Numbered from the stretch's first letter, positions 27,774 through 37,494 are shown. The stretch is 64,000 nucleotides of DNA from Pseudomonas iranensis (GCF_014268585.2 NZ_CP077092.1:5865501-5929500); one strand, 5' to 3'. Notes: generated by a model from the letters alone, not told the origin. A program made the numbers and translations.

Positions 27774-29248
27774 GAACGCTCCCGCTCGGCAAACAATGCC
27801 TGGACAAAGGGTTCGGCTTCAAAGGTGCGCAAATCGTCGATGCCTTCACCGACGCCGATGTAGCGGATCGGCAGGCCGAACTGCTTGGCCAGGGCGAAAA
27901 TCACCCCGCCCTTGGCGGTGCCGTCGAGTTTGGTCAGGGCCAGGCCGGTCAGTTCGACGGTCTGGTTGAATTGCTTGGCCTGGTTGATCGCGTTCTGCCC
28001 GGTGCCAGCGTCGAGCACCAGCAGCACTTCGTGCGGCGCATCGGCGTCGAGCTTGCCAATCACCCGGCGAACCTTTTTCAGCTCTTCCATCAGGTTGTCT
28101 TTGGTGTGCAGGCGACCGGCGGTGTCAGCAATCAGCACATCGATGCCACGGGCCTTGGCCGCTTGCACCGCGTCGAAGATCACCGAAGCGGAATCGGCGC
28201 CGGTGTGTTGGGCGATCACCGGAATCTTGTTGCGCTCGCCCCAGACCTGCAATTGCTCCACGGCCGCGGCGCGGAAGGTGTCGCCGGCCGCCAGCATGAC
28301 CTTCTTACCCTCCAATTGCAGCTTCTTCGCCAGCTTGCCGATGGTGGTGGTCTTGCCAGCGCCGTTGACGCCAACCACCAGAATCACGAACGGCTTGTTC
28401 TGCGAGGCGATTTTCAGCGGCTGTTCAACCGGCTTGAGCATCGCGGCCAATTCGGCCTGCAAGGATTTGTACAAAGCGTCGGCGTCGGCCAGCTCCTTGC
28501 GTGCGACCTTCTGGGTCAGGCGCTGGATGATCTGCGTGGTGGCTTCGACGCCGACGTCGGCGGTGAGCAGACGGGTTTCGAGGTCGTCGAGCAGGTCATC
28601 GTCGATGGTCTTGCGCCCGAGGAACAGGCTGGCCATGCCCTCGCCGATGCTGGCGCTGGTCTTCGACAGACCTTGCTTGAGGCGGGCGAAGAAACCGGCT
28701 TTGGTTTCTTCGGTGCGCGGGGTTTCGACGGGCGTTTCTAGAGGGACTTCGACCGGCACGATCGGAGCGATAACCGGCGCAGCGGCAAGTGGTGCGGGCT
28801 CCGACGGCGGAACAACCGGGGCGGCGGGTTCAGAAATGATCGGCGCTGGCTCGACAACTGGCTCAGGCGCAGGCTGCGCAGCCACTTCGGCAATTGGCGC
28901 AGGAATCACTGGCGTCACATGCGGAGCTGCTTCTTCAACCAGCGCGACCGGCTCTTCTGCCACCGGCAAGGTCAGCCACGGCTCGGCGGCGGGCGTCAGC
29001 GGCAACTCGGCAGCGGCCGGCGTTTCGGGCTCGGCCTCAACCTCCGGTTGCAGCACCGGTTCGGCGATCGGCAGCACAATCGGCGCCGGCTCTTCTTCTA
29101 TTACAGGTGCTGGCGCGGGGGCCGGCTCAGGAATCGCGGGCGGCTGTTCGACGACGGGTTCCTGCGGTTTCTTCCGCAGCCATCCGAACAGGCTTTTCTT
29201 CTCGCCAGCCGCAGCTGGGCTCTTCTTGTCGTCGTTGGAACCAAACAT
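27770..29248 (-). CDS. ftsY: FtsY, signal recognition particle receptor
   Basis: 492 residues. The N-terminal acidic Pro/Ala/Glu-rich region (about 1-175) is long and low in complexity, with many PAPAP and PVVP runs. It is followed by the NG GTPase domain: VGVNGAGKTTTIGKLAKKL (G1), VLIADTAGRLHTK (G3) and LTKLDGTAKGG (G4 area). It docks SRP-ribosome complexes at the inner membrane. The long acidic arm is common in pseudomonads and probably interacts with lipids or SecYEG. Confidence 0.95.
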   Translation of the reverse strand: MFGSNDDKKSPAAAGEKKSLFGWLRKKPQEPVVEQPPAIPEPAPAPAPVIEEEPAPIVLPIAEPVLQPEVEAEPETPAAAELPLTPAAEPWLTLPVAEEPVALVEEAAPHVTPVIPAPIAEVAAQPAPEPVVEPAPIISEPAAPVVPPSEPAPLAAAPVIAPIVPVEVPLETPVETPRTEETKAGFFARLKQGLSKTSASIGEGMASLFLGRKTIDDDLLDDLETRLLTADVGVEATTQIIQRLTQKVARKELADADALYKSLQAELAAMLKPVEQPLKIASQNKPFVILVVGVNGAGKTTTIGKLAKKLQLEGKKVMLAAGDTFRAAAVEQLQVWGERNKIPVIAQHTGADSASVIFDAVQAAKARGIDVLIADTAGRLHTKDNLMEELKKVRRVIGKLDADAPHEVLLVLDAGTGQNAINQAKQFNQTVELTGLALTKLDGTAKGGVIFALAKQFGLPIRYIGVGEGIDDLRTFEAEPFVQALFAERERS

Positions 29249-29592
29249 GGAGGACGGCTATCTCACGGTAGCGACGCGCCAACAGGGCGCCCCGGCAAAT
29301 AAATATTCGATGCAGAACAGACTGTGTTTCACCCAGCTTGTTCACGCGCAACATTTTGTCGAGGCACCGAAGGCACCTCAAGGATCGTTTTTACGATGAT
29401 CTAAACCGGCAAAGATCGGCGAAAACGCGGAGTTTAGTGGGAAAAACACAGCATTGCGCCGCTAACCTAATCAGCCTTATCACACCCTCAGGCCTGATAG
29501 ACGTGGTCGCCGGTAAAACGGATCAGTATCCTAGCACCCTCTCGCCCGCCGACGCTAAGACCAAGCGGGCAGCCCAACAGGTTGAAAAACGA
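29249..29592. other. Intergenic region between divergent ftsY and M16 peptidase gene
   Basis: 344 bases, less GC-rich than the genes on either side. It must contain promoters for both divergent operons. An open frame runs upstream of the M16 start, but the signal peptide beginning at 29593 argues against using it. I see no repeat element, RNA gene or clear terminator. Confidence 0.5.
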
Positions 29593-30948
29593 ATGAATGC
29601 TCTTGCCCGCCGCGCTGCTGGCCTGCTGCTCAGCGCAGTCTGCCTGCCCCTTTCGGCCCTGGCGGCCGACCCGCAACCGACCCATGAATTCACCCTCGAC
29701 AACGGCCTCAAGGTCGTCGTGCGCGAAGACCATCGCGCACCGGTGGTCGTTTCGCAGATCTGGTACAAGGTCGGCTCCAGCTACGAGACTCCGGGCCAGA
29801 CCGGTCTGTCCCACGCGCTCGAGCACATGATGTTCAAGGGCAGCGAAAAGGTCGGCCCCGGCGAAGCTTCGCTGATCCTGCGCGACCTCGGCGCCGAAGA
29901 AAACGCCTTTACCAGCGACGACTTCACGGCTTATTACCAGGTGCTGGCCCGTGATCGTCTCGGCGTGGCCTTCGAGCTGGAAGCCGACCGCATGGCCAAC
30001 CTGCGCCTGCCGGCCGACGAGTTCGCCAAGGAAATCGAAGTCATCAAGGAAGAGCGCCGCCTGCGCACCGATGACAAGCCGATGTCCAAGGCCTACGAGC
30101 GTTACAAGGCCATGGCCTACCCGGCCAGCGGTTATCACACGCCGACGATCGGCTGGATGGCCGACCTCGACCGTATGAAAGTCGAGGAGCTGCGTCACTG
30201 GTACCAATCCTGGTACGCGCCGAACAATGCCACGCTGGTGGTGGTCGGTGACGTCACTCCGGACGAAGTGAAAACCCTCGCCCAGCGCTATTTCGGCCCG
30301 GTCGCCAAACGCGACGTGCCACCGGCGAAAAAACCGCTGGAACTGGCCGAGCCCGGCGAACGCCAGATCACCCTGCGCGTGCAGACCCAACTGCCGAGCC
30401 TGATGCTTGGCTTCAACGTGCCGAGCATCGCTACCGCTGAAGACAAACGCTCAGTCAACGCCCTGCGCCTGATTTCGGCGCTGCTCGACGGCGGCTACAG
30501 CGGGCGCATCCCGGCGCAACTGGAACGCGGCGAAGAACTGGTCTCCGGCGGCTCGTCGGACTATGACGCCTACACCCGTGGCGACAGCCTGTTTACCCTG
30601 TCGGCCACGCCGAATACGCAGAAGAAAAAGACCATCGCCCAGGCCGAAGCCGGCTTGTGGAAACTGCTTGAGCAACTGAAAACCACCGCGCCGTCTGCCG
30701 AAGAGCTGGAACGCGTCCGCGCTCAAGTCATCGCCGGCCTGGTCTACGAGCGTGACTCGATCACCAGCCAGGCCACCGCGATCGGTCAACTGGAAACGGT
30801 CGGCCTGTCGTGGAAGCTGATGGACACCGAACTGGCCGACCTGGAAAGCGTGACTCCGCAAGACATCCAGAACGCCGCGAAAAAGTATTTCACCCGCGAA
30901 CGTCTCAGCGTCGCCCACGTCCTGCCAATGGAGACGACTCATGAGTGA
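29593..30948 (+). CDS. Periplasmic M16 family zinc metallopeptidase (catalytic member)
   Basis: 451 residues with a signal peptide (about 1-25, MNALARRAAGLLLSAVCLPL then SALAA). The inverted zinc motif HxxEH is intact at H74-A-L-E77-H78 within GLSHALEHMMFKG, and the downstream stretch FELEADRMANL provides the third-ligand region. Such peptidases degrade small proteins and peptides in the periplasm. It overlaps the next gene, a zinc-less M16 homologue, by 8 bases; M16 proteins often work as such active/inactive pairs. Confidence 0.92.
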   Translation: MNALARRAAGLLLSAVCLPLSALAADPQPTHEFTLDNGLKVVVREDHRAPVVVSQIWYKVGSSYETPGQTGLSHALEHMMFKGSEKVGPGEASLILRDLGAEENAFTSDDFTAYYQVLARDRLGVAFELEADRMANLRLPADEFAKEIEVIKEERRLRTDDKPMSKAYERYKAMAYPASGYHTPTIGWMADLDRMKVEELRHWYQSWYAPNNATLVVVGDVTPDEVKTLAQRYFGPVAKRDVPPAKKPLELAEPGERQITLRVQTQLPSLMLGFNVPSIATAEDKRSVNALRLISALLDGGYSGRIPAQLERGEELVSGGSSDYDAYTRGDSLFTLSATPNTQKKKTIAQAEAGLWKLLEQLKTTAPSAEELERVRAQVIAGLVYERDSITSQATAIGQLETVGLSWKLMDTELADLESVTPQDIQNAAKKYFTRERLSVAHVLPMETTHE

Positions 30949-32431
30949 GCGCAAAACCCCACGCCTGATGCTGCTTGGCCTGATTGCTGTCGCGGTGATC
31001 GGCTCGGCAGCGGTTTATTTGTCGCCAAGCGCTGACAGCAAGGCCAGCGAAGCACTGGATAACGCCAAGTCCAGCCAGAAACTGCAATCGCTGGCCGAAC
31101 TCGACGGCAAGGCTCCGGCCAGCCGCAAGCTTGACGTGCAGACCTGGAACACCGCTGAAGGCGCCAAAGTGCTGTTCGTCGAAGCGCATGAGCTGCCGAT
31201 GTTCGACATGCGCCTGATCTTCGCCGCTGGCAGCAGCCAGGACGGCAACGTGCCCGGCCTCGCGGTGCTCACCAACGCGATGCTCAACGAAGGCATCGCC
31301 GGCAAAGACGTCGGCGCCATCGCCCAGGGTTTTGAAGGCCTCGGCGCCGACTTCGGCAACGGTGCATTCAAGGACATGGCGCTGGCCTCGCTGCGCAGCC
31401 TGAGCGCCGCCGAGCAGCGTGAACCGGCGCTGAAGCTGTTTGCCGAAGTGGTTGGCAAACCGAGCTTCCCCGCCGACTCCTTCGCGCGCATCAAGAACCA
31501 GCTGCTCGCCGGTTTCGAATACCAGAAACAGAACCCCGGCAAGCTTGCCAGCCTGGAGCTGATGAAGCGTCTGTACGGCGATCACCCGTACGCGCATTCC
31601 AGCGATGGCAATGCCCAAAGCGTGCCGAAGATCACCGTCGCGCAATTACGCGAGTTCCATGCCAAGGCCTACGCCGCCGGCAATGCGGTGATTGCGCTGG
31701 TTGGTGATTTGTCGCGAGCCGAAGCCGAGGCGATTGCCAATCAGGTTTCCTCGTCCCTGCCGAAAGGCCCGGCGCTGGCGAAGATCGCCGCGCCGCAGGA
31801 ACCGCAAGCCAGCGTCAACCACATCGAGTTTCCGTCGAAACAGACCAACCTGATGCTCGCGCAACTGGGCATCGATCGCGACGATCCGGATTACGCCGCG
31901 CTGTCGCTGGGCAATCAGATCCTCGGCGGCGGTGGTTTCGGTACGCGCCTGATGAGCGAAGTGCGCGAGAAGCGTGGCCTGACCTACGGGGTTTACTCGG
32001 CGTTCAGCCCGATGCAGGCCCGTGGCCCGTTCATGATCAATCTGCAGACCCGCGCCGAGATGAGCGAAGGCACCCTGAAACTGGTGCAGGACGTGCTCGC
32101 CGACTACCTGAAAAGCGGGCCGACACAAAAAGAACTCGACGACGCCAAGCGCGAACTGGCCGGCAGCTTCCCGCTGTCCACCGCGAGCAACGCCGACATC
32201 GTTGGCCAACTCGGCGCGATGGGCTTCTATAATCTGCCGCTGAGCTATCTCGACGATTTCATGCGTCAGTCGCAGAGCCTGACCGTTGAGCAAGTGCGCG
32301 ATGCGCTGAACAAACACCTGAGCACGGAGAAAATGGTCATCGTCACCGCTGGCCCGACCGTGCCGCAAAAGCCGTTACCGGCCCCATCTGATAAACCTGC
32401 CGAGCAACCGCTCGGGGTTCCGGAGCATTAA
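30941..32431 (+). CDS. M16 family peptidase-like protein lacking HxxEH (partner subunit)
   Basis: 496 residues. A hydrophobic N-terminal segment (about 9-27, MLLGLIAVAVIGSAAVYLS) would export or anchor it. Two M16 half-domains follow; the zinc motif HxxEH is absent (the equivalent stretch reads GLAVLTNAMLNEG), while the C-terminal R/Y region (GGGGFGTRLMSEVREKRGLTYGVYS) is kept. It is therefore probably a non-catalytic partner of the preceding enzyme. The C-terminus is Pro/Ala-rich. Its stop shares a base with the rsmD start (TAATG). Confidence 0.9.
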   Translation: MSERKTPRLMLLGLIAVAVIGSAAVYLSPSADSKASEALDNAKSSQKLQSLAELDGKAPASRKLDVQTWNTAEGAKVLFVEAHELPMFDMRLIFAAGSSQDGNVPGLAVLTNAMLNEGIAGKDVGAIAQGFEGLGADFGNGAFKDMALASLRSLSAAEQREPALKLFAEVVGKPSFPADSFARIKNQLLAGFEYQKQNPGKLASLELMKRLYGDHPYAHSSDGNAQSVPKITVAQLREFHAKAYAAGNAVIALVGDLSRAEAEAIANQVSSSLPKGPALAKIAAPQEPQASVNHIEFPSKQTNLMLAQLGIDRDDPDYAALSLGNQILGGGGFGTRLMSEVREKRGLTYGVYSAFSPMQARGPFMINLQTRAEMSEGTLKLVQDVLADYLKSGPTQKELDDAKRELAGSFPLSTASNADIVGQLGAMGFYNLPLSYLDDFMRQSQSLTVEQVRDALNKHLSTEKMVIVTAGPTVPQKPLPAPSDKPAEQPLGVPEH

Positions 32432-33045
32432 TGGCCACTCGAGCACCGAAAAAACCCGTGCAAAACGTGCACAACGGCGTGAACCAGCTGCGCATCATTG
32501 GCGGCCAGTGGCGCAGCCGCAAGCTGAGCTTTCCCGACGCACCGGGCCTGCGCCCGACCCCGGATCGCGTGCGTGAAACCCTGTTCAACTGGCTCGCGCC
32601 GTATGTCGAAGGGGCGAAAGTGCTCGACCCGTTCGCCGGCAGCGGCGCGCTGTTTCTCGAAGCGCTGTCCCGTGGCGCGGCCACGGCCCAGGCGCTGGAC
32701 GCCAGCAACGTTGCGGTTTCCAGCCTGAAAGAGCACCTCGGCACCCTGCGCTGCAGCAACGGCCAGGTGCAAACCGCCGATGCGCTGCGCTACCTGGAAA
32801 CCCAGACCGCGACGCCGTTCGACCTGGTGTTCCTCGACCCGCCGTTCAACCAGAACCTGTTGCCAGCGGTTTGTACCTTGCTGGAAGAGCGCCAATGGCT
32901 GGCGGCCGATTCGTGGATCTACACTGAAAGCGAAACAGCGCCATCGACGCTGGGCCTGCCGGGCAACTGGCGCCTGCATCGTGAACAGAAATCCGGTCGG
33001 GTTTTTTACGCGCTGTGGCAGCGCACGGCGGACATCGCCGGCTGA
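32431..33045 (+). CDS. rsmD: RsmD, 16S rRNA (guanine-966-N2)-methyltransferase
   Basis: 204 residues. LRIIGGQWRSRKLSFPDAPG and RPTPDRVRETLFNWL are family signatures, VLDPFAGSGALFLEAL is SAM motif I and VFLDPPFNQ the catalytic DPPF. It modifies the small-subunit rRNA. It is coupled to the preceding M16 gene, as in other pseudomonads. Confidence 0.95.
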   Translation: MATRAPKKPVQNVHNGVNQLRIIGGQWRSRKLSFPDAPGLRPTPDRVRETLFNWLAPYVEGAKVLDPFAGSGALFLEALSRGAATAQALDASNVAVSSLKEHLGTLRCSNGQVQTADALRYLETQTATPFDLVFLDPPFNQNLLPAVCTLLEERQWLAADSWIYTESETAPSTLGLPGNWRLHREQKSGRVFYALWQRTADIAG

Positions 33046-33110
33046 CAAGGTCGCAAGCAACCTGCGGCGAGGTGGCAAGCTTCCTCGCCATAAGCCCATC
33101 GAGAATCATC

Positions 33111-34106
33111 GTGCCCCCTTCGCCAGAACGCTTCATCCCCGCCTTCGGCCTCGGCAATCCGCATCTGCAAACCCTGTGGGGGCCGCTGTGGCGCAAGACC
33201 GTGCACATCGAGCGCGAACGCGAACGCCTGTGGCTCGAGGACGGCGACTTCCTCGACCTCGACTGGCACGGCCCGCACAGCGCCGAGGCGCCGTTGGTAC
33301 TGGTGCTGCACGGTTTGACCGGCTCTTCCAATTCGCCCTATGTGGCGGGCATTCAAAAGGCCTTGGCCGAGCAGGGCTGGGCCAGCGTCGCGCTGAACTG
33401 GCGCGGTTGTTCCGGCGAGCCGAATCTGTTGCCGCGCAGCTACCACTCCGGCGCCAGCGAAGACCTTGCCGAAGCCATCCAGCACCTGCGCGCCAAACGA
33501 CCGTTGGCGCCGTTGTACGCGGTCGGCTATTCGCTGGGAGGTAATGTGCTGCTCAAGCATCTGGGTGAAACCGGCAGCAACAGCGGTGTGCTCGGCGCGG
33601 TGGCGGTGTCGGTACCGTTCCGTCTCGATCAATGTGCCGATCGTATCGGCCAAGGATTTTCGCGGGTGTATCAGGCGCACTTCATGCGAGAGATGGTCGC
33701 CTACATCAGGAACAAGCAGCGTCAGTTCCAGCGTGACGGGCGCGAAGACGGCCTAGCGAAACTGGCCGCGCTCGGCTCGCTGGAAAACATGCGTACGTTT
33801 TGGGATTTCGACGGCCGGGTTACGGCGCCGCTGCATGGCTTCAATGATGCCGAGGATTATTACCGCCGCGCCTCGAGCCGCTATTACCTCGGCGAGATCC
33901 GCACGCCGACGCTGATTATTCAGGCGGCGGACGATCCGTTTGTATTTCCCCACAGCCTGCCGCAAGCCGACGAGTTGTCAGCCTGCACCCGGTTCGAATT
34001 GCAGGCGCGTGGCGGTCATGTCGGTTTTGTCGACGGCTCGGTGCGCCGGCCCGGGTATTACCTGGAGCGGCGCATCCCACAATGGCTGGCCGCACTCGGT
34101 CAATGA
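33111..34106 (+). CDS. YheT-type alpha/beta hydrolase
   Basis: 331 residues with a GTG start at 33111 (VPPSPERFIPAFGLGN), chosen because it begins at the family N-terminus; the upstream ATG would overlap rsmD and add 32 unconserved residues. HLQTLWGPL, VLVLHGLTGSSNSPYV, the nucleophile elbow AVGYSLGGNVLLKHLGE (Ser) and the His in RGGHVGFVD mark the fold. The family has putative esterase activity, with no defined substrate in Pseudomonas. Confidence 0.88.
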   Translation: MPPSPERFIPAFGLGNPHLQTLWGPLWRKTVHIERERERLWLEDGDFLDLDWHGPHSAEAPLVLVLHGLTGSSNSPYVAGIQKALAEQGWASVALNWRGCSGEPNLLPRSYHSGASEDLAEAIQHLRAKRPLAPLYAVGYSLGGNVLLKHLGETGSNSGVLGAVAVSVPFRLDQCADRIGQGFSRVYQAHFMREMVAYIRNKQRQFQRDGREDGLAKLAALGSLENMRTFWDFDGRVTAPLHGFNDAEDYYRRASSRYYLGEIRTPTLIIQAADDPFVFPHSLPQADELSACTRFELQARGGHVGFVDGSVRRPGYYLERRIPQWLAALGQ

Positions 34107-34120
34107 GCGCCGCATAACCC

Positions 34121-34211
34121 TTGCAGGAGTGAGCCTGCTCGCGATCGCGGTGTGTCAGTCTGGAAACTCAATGCCTGACAGGACGCCTTCGCGAGCAGGC
34201 TCGCTCCCACA
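34121..34211. repeat. REP doublet (diverging arrangement), first of two in tandem
   Basis: GAGTGAGCCTGCTCGCGATC on the left (slightly diverged) pairs with CGCGAGCAGGCTCGCTCCCA on the right, across about 45 bases that include GTGTCAGTCTGG. It lies between the convergent YheT-type and sulfurtransferase genes. Confidence 0.88.
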
Positions 34212-34253
34212 GGGATTTGTTTCGGCATCAAAATGTATGGCACAACCTGGTTC

Positions 34254-34344
34254 ATTGTGGGAGCGAGCCTGCTCGCGAAAGCGGTGAGTCAGTTGGCTTT
34301 TAACTCACAGACATACCGCTATCGCGAGCAGGCTCACTCCTACA
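34254..34344. repeat. REP doublet (diverging arrangement), second of two in tandem
   Basis: TTGTGGGAGCGAGCCTGCTC on the left and GCGAGCAGGCTCACTCCTAC on the right, about 45 bases apart. The less conserved ends of the two tandem doublets face outwards: the left arm of the first and the right arm of the second. Confidence 0.88.
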
Positions 34345-34358
34345 GGAGATCGCTGTGT

Positions 34359-35213
34359 TTATTCGCCGGTGGCAATGCCGCGCGATGGCTCGTTGATCCA
34401 TTCGCTCCACGATCCGGCATACAGCGCACCCAGCGGGTAGCCGGCTAGGCACAGTGCAAACAGGTTGTGACACGCCGTCACTCCGGAGCCGCAGTAGGCG
34501 ACCAGTTCCGACGGTGAGCGATCACCCAGTTTCGCGACAAAGCGCTGCTTGAGCTGCTCGGCCGGCAAAAACCGTCCATCACTGCCGAGGTTGTCGGTGA
34601 ACGCCGCGCACTGCGCGCCGGGAATGTGTCCGGCGACCGGATCGATCGGTTCCATTTCGCCCTTGAAGCGCGGCAAGGCGCGGGCGTCGAGCAGGGTCAG
34701 GGTTGGCTGGCCGAGGCGCTGCTGCAATTGTTCGGCGCTGAGCAACAGGCTCATGTCCGGCTGACCGCTGAAGTTACCCGGCGTCACGCTCGGCGGGTCC
34801 AGGCTCAGCGGCAGGCCGGCGGCGTGCCAAGCTTTGAGCCCGCCATCGAGAATGAATACGCCGTCGCGCTTGCCCAGCCATGCCAGCAACCACCACGCCC
34901 GCGCCGCGTATGCACCCGGGCCGTCGTCATACAGAACCACATCGCTGTCGTTGCTGATGCCCCAGGCTTGCAGGCGTTCGATCAGCGCCGCCGGCTCGGG
35001 CAACGGATGACGCCCGGTCACGCCCTTCTCGACTTTGCCGCTTAGATCCCGTTCCAGATCGGCGAAACTCGCCCCGGCAATGTGCCCTTCGGCGTAGCTG
35101 CGCTGGCCGTAATCCGGATCTTCGAGGGCAAAACGACAATCGACAATCACCAGCCCCGGCTGCTCTTTGCGAGCGTCCAGTGCTTGTGGGCTGATCAACT
35201 GCGCAATTGACAT
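34359..35213 (-). CDS. sseA: 3-mercaptopyruvate sulfurtransferase-type rhodanese
   Basis: 284 residues with two rhodanese domains. The N-terminal one is structural (VIVDCRFALEDPDYGQ). The C-terminal one carries the active Cys in YCGSGVTACHNL; the loop CGSGVTA is the 3-mercaptopyruvate type rather than the thiosulfate type. It would move sulfur from mercaptopyruvate to thiol or cyanide acceptors. Same strand as the TetR gene, with 31 bases between them. Confidence 0.88.
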   Translation of the reverse strand: MSIAQLISPQALDARKEQPGLVIVDCRFALEDPDYGQRSYAEGHIAGASFADLERDLSGKVEKGVTGRHPLPEPAALIERLQAWGISNDSDVVLYDDGPGAYAARAWWLLAWLGKRDGVFILDGGLKAWHAAGLPLSLDPPSVTPGNFSGQPDMSLLLSAEQLQQRLGQPTLTLLDARALPRFKGEMEPIDPVAGHIPGAQCAAFTDNLGSDGRFLPAEQLKQRFVAKLGDRSPSELVAYCGSGVTACHNLFALCLAGYPLGALYAGSWSEWINEPSRGIATGE

Positions 35214-35244
35214 AACGGGCTCCTGTGGAATTCGGCTGAACGGT

Positions 35245-35916
35245 TTATTTCACGTCTTCAAGGGCCTGCGCCAGCGGCACGTAGAACTCGTCGAACAGTG
35301 CGTTGACTTCATCCCGCGCCTGATCGGTAACAAACCCTGCTTCCAGCACCAGCACCTGATACACGCCACGCTTCACGGCCTGTTCGCTGAGGTGGTTGGA
35401 GTTTTCCCGCGTGGTGCACAGAAAACGCACCCACGAGGTCAGGATGATCCACGCGTTGAGGGTCAGCGACTCGATCTGCACGCGATCCATTTTCAGGATG
35501 CCGGCGGCGACAAAACCTTCGTAGATTGCGGCCCCCTGGATCACGCAGCGCTGGGAGAAACGCCGATAACGCGCGGCCAGTTCCGCATCGCTGTCGAGCA
35601 GATGCTCGAGGTCGCGGTGCAGAAAGCGGTAGCGCCACATGGCCGAAAGCAGTTCCTTGAGATAGAAACGCTTGTCCTCGACGGTCGCCGGGCGGCCCTG
35701 AGGCGGACGCAGAAAGCTGTCCACCAGGGCTTCGTACTCACTGAACAACACGGCGATGATCGCCTGCTTGTTGGGGAAGTGGTAGTACAGGTTGCCCGGA
35801 GAAATCTCCATGTGCGCGGCGATGTGGTTGGTGCTGACGCTGCGCTCGCCCTGCTGATTGAACAGCTCCAGGCTGTTCTGAACGATGCGCTCGCTGGTTT
35901 TTATTCGTGGGGCCAT
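35245..35916 (-). CDS. TetR family transcriptional regulator
   Basis: 223 residues. The N-terminal HTH is clear: IVQNSLELFNQQG, then HIAAHMEISPGNLYYHFPNK as the recognition helix region. The C-terminal ligand domain resembles regulators adjacent to fatty or aromatic aldehyde genes in other pseudomonads. It is divergent from the aldehyde dehydrogenase gene by 147 bases and most likely represses that operon and itself. The ligand is unknown. Confidence 0.88.
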   Translation of the reverse strand: MAPRIKTSERIVQNSLELFNQQGERSVSTNHIAAHMEISPGNLYYHFPNKQAIIAVLFSEYEALVDSFLRPPQGRPATVEDKRFYLKELLSAMWRYRFLHRDLEHLLDSDAELAARYRRFSQRCVIQGAAIYEGFVAAGILKMDRVQIESLTLNAWIILTSWVRFLCTTRENSNHLSEQAVKRGVYQVLVLEAGFVTDQARDEVNALFDEFYVPLAQALEDVK

Positions 35917-36003
35917 GGCTTGAGCTTTAATTCAGAGTGCGTAGACGGCGCATCTTACGACCTAACCGGAAATGGATAAAACACTGACGTGCGCGGAAGT
36001 CGT

Positions 36004-36032
36004 TTGACTTTCTAGAGCTTAGACTCTAAAAA
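36004..36032 (+). promoter_or_regulatory. Candidate promoter with TetR operator for the aldehyde dehydrogenase operon
   Basis: TTGACT (36004-36009), a 17-base spacer and a weak -10 TAAAAA (36027-36032). A perfect inverted repeat TAGAG-N6-CTCTA (36013-36017 / 36024-36028) fills the spacer and touches the -10, the position expected of a repressor operator. Assignment to the divergent TetR protein is inference. Confidence 0.55.
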
Positions 36033-36063
36033 GTGCCCACTACAATAAAATCCGGAGCCCGCG

Positions 36064-37494
36064 ATGACTGCCGACATTGCCTACCTGCAAACGCTGCAAC
36101 AGCCTCTTGAAACCCTTGATCGGCAGTTCCAGGCACAACGGGCCGCGTACGCCGCCAACCCGATGCCACCGGCCGCGCAACGTCAGCAATGGCTCAAGGC
36201 TTTGCGCGATCTGCTCAGCGCTGAGCGGCAGGCATTGATCGACGCGATCAGCGCCGATTTCAGTCACCGCAGCGCCGACGAAACCCTGCTCGCCGAGCTG
36301 ATGCCGAGCCTGCACGGCATTCACTACGCCAGCCGTCACCTGAAAAACTGGATGAAGCCCTCGCGGCGCAAGGTTGGCATGGCGTTCCAGCCTGCTTCGG
36401 CAAAGGTGGTTTACCAGCCGCTGGGCGTGGTCGGTGTGATCGTGCCGTGGAACTACCCGCTGTATCTGGCCGTAGGGCCGATGGTCGGCGCCCTGGCGGC
36501 GGGCAATCGGGTGATGCTCAAGCTCAGCGAATCGACCCCGGCGACCGGGCTGTTGCTCAAAGACCTGCTCGCGCGGATCTTTCCCGAAGACCTGGTTTGC
36601 GTGGTGCTGGGTGAGGCGGACGTCGGCGTGGCGTTCTCGCGCCTGCCTTTCGATCATCTGCTGTTCACCGGCTCCACCAGCGTCGGCAAGCACGTTATGC
36701 GTGCGGCGGCGGAAAACCTCACGCCAGTCACCTTGGAACTGGGTGGCAAGTCACCGGCCATCGTCTCCACAGACGTACCGCTCAAGGACGCCGCCGAACG
36801 CATCGCCTTCGGCAAGACCCTCAACGCCGGGCAGACCTGCGTCGCGCCTGACTATGTGCTGGTGCCGGAAGACCGCGTCGGCGCTTTCGTCGAGGCCTAT
36901 CGTCAGGCTGTGAAAGGCTTCTACCCGACCCTGGCCGACAACGCCGACTACACCGCAATCATCAACGAACGCCAACTGGCCCGGCTGAACGGATACGTCA
37001 GCGACGCGACCAGCAAGGGCGCGCTGCTGATCCCGCTGTTCGAACAAGGCCAGGGCCGACGCATGCCGCACAGCGTGCTGCTCAATGTCAGCGATGAAAT
37101 GACCGTGATGCAGGACGAAATCTTCGGCCCGTTGCTGCCAATCGTGCCTTACCGCGATCTGGAGCAGGCATTCGCTTACATCAATCAGCGGCCTCGTCCT
37201 CTGGCTCTTTACTACTTTGGCTACGACAAACGCGAACAGCATCGCGTACTGCACGAGACCCATTCCGGCGGCGTATGCCTGAACGACACTTTGTTGCATG
37301 TCGCTCAGGACGACATGCCCTTCGGTGGCATCGGTCCCTCGGGCATGGGCCATTACCACGGCCACGAAGGTTTCCTGACGTTCAGCAAGGCCAAGGGTGT
37401 GCTGATCAAACAGCGCTTCAACGCGGCCCGGCTGATCTACCCGCCCTACGGCACATCGATTCAGAAACTGATTCAGAAACTGTTCATCCGCTAA
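36064..37494 (+). CDS. calB: Coniferyl-aldehyde-dehydrogenase-like NAD(P) aldehyde dehydrogenase
   Basis: 476 residues. VGVIVPWNYPLYLAVGP is the cofactor region, the catalytic Glu is E225 in VTLELGGKSP and the nucleophile C259 in NAGQTCVAPDYV. The hydrophobic C-terminal end (FNAARLIYPPYGTSIQKLIQ) resembles class 3 or CalB-type enzymes that act on long-chain or aromatic aldehydes. PAO1 has the same gene next to the TetR regulator. It leads an apparent operon with a Tat-exported protein and a GMC oxidoreductase; the true substrate is not evident. Confidence 0.87.
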   Translation: MTADIAYLQTLQQPLETLDRQFQAQRAAYAANPMPPAAQRQQWLKALRDLLSAERQALIDAISADFSHRSADETLLAELMPSLHGIHYASRHLKNWMKPSRRKVGMAFQPASAKVVYQPLGVVGVIVPWNYPLYLAVGPMVGALAAGNRVMLKLSESTPATGLLLKDLLARIFPEDLVCVVLGEADVGVAFSRLPFDHLLFTGSTSVGKHVMRAAAENLTPVTLELGGKSPAIVSTDVPLKDAAERIAFGKTLNAGQTCVAPDYVLVPEDRVGAFVEAYRQAVKGFYPTLADNADYTAIINERQLARLNGYVSDATSKGALLIPLFEQGQGRRMPHSVLLNVSDEMTVMQDEIFGPLLPIVPYRDLEQAFAYINQRPRPLALYYFGYDKREQHRVLHETHSGGVCLNDTLLHVAQDDMPFGGIGPSGMGHYHGHEGFLTFSKAKGVLIKQRFNAARLIYPPYGTSIQKLIQKLFIR

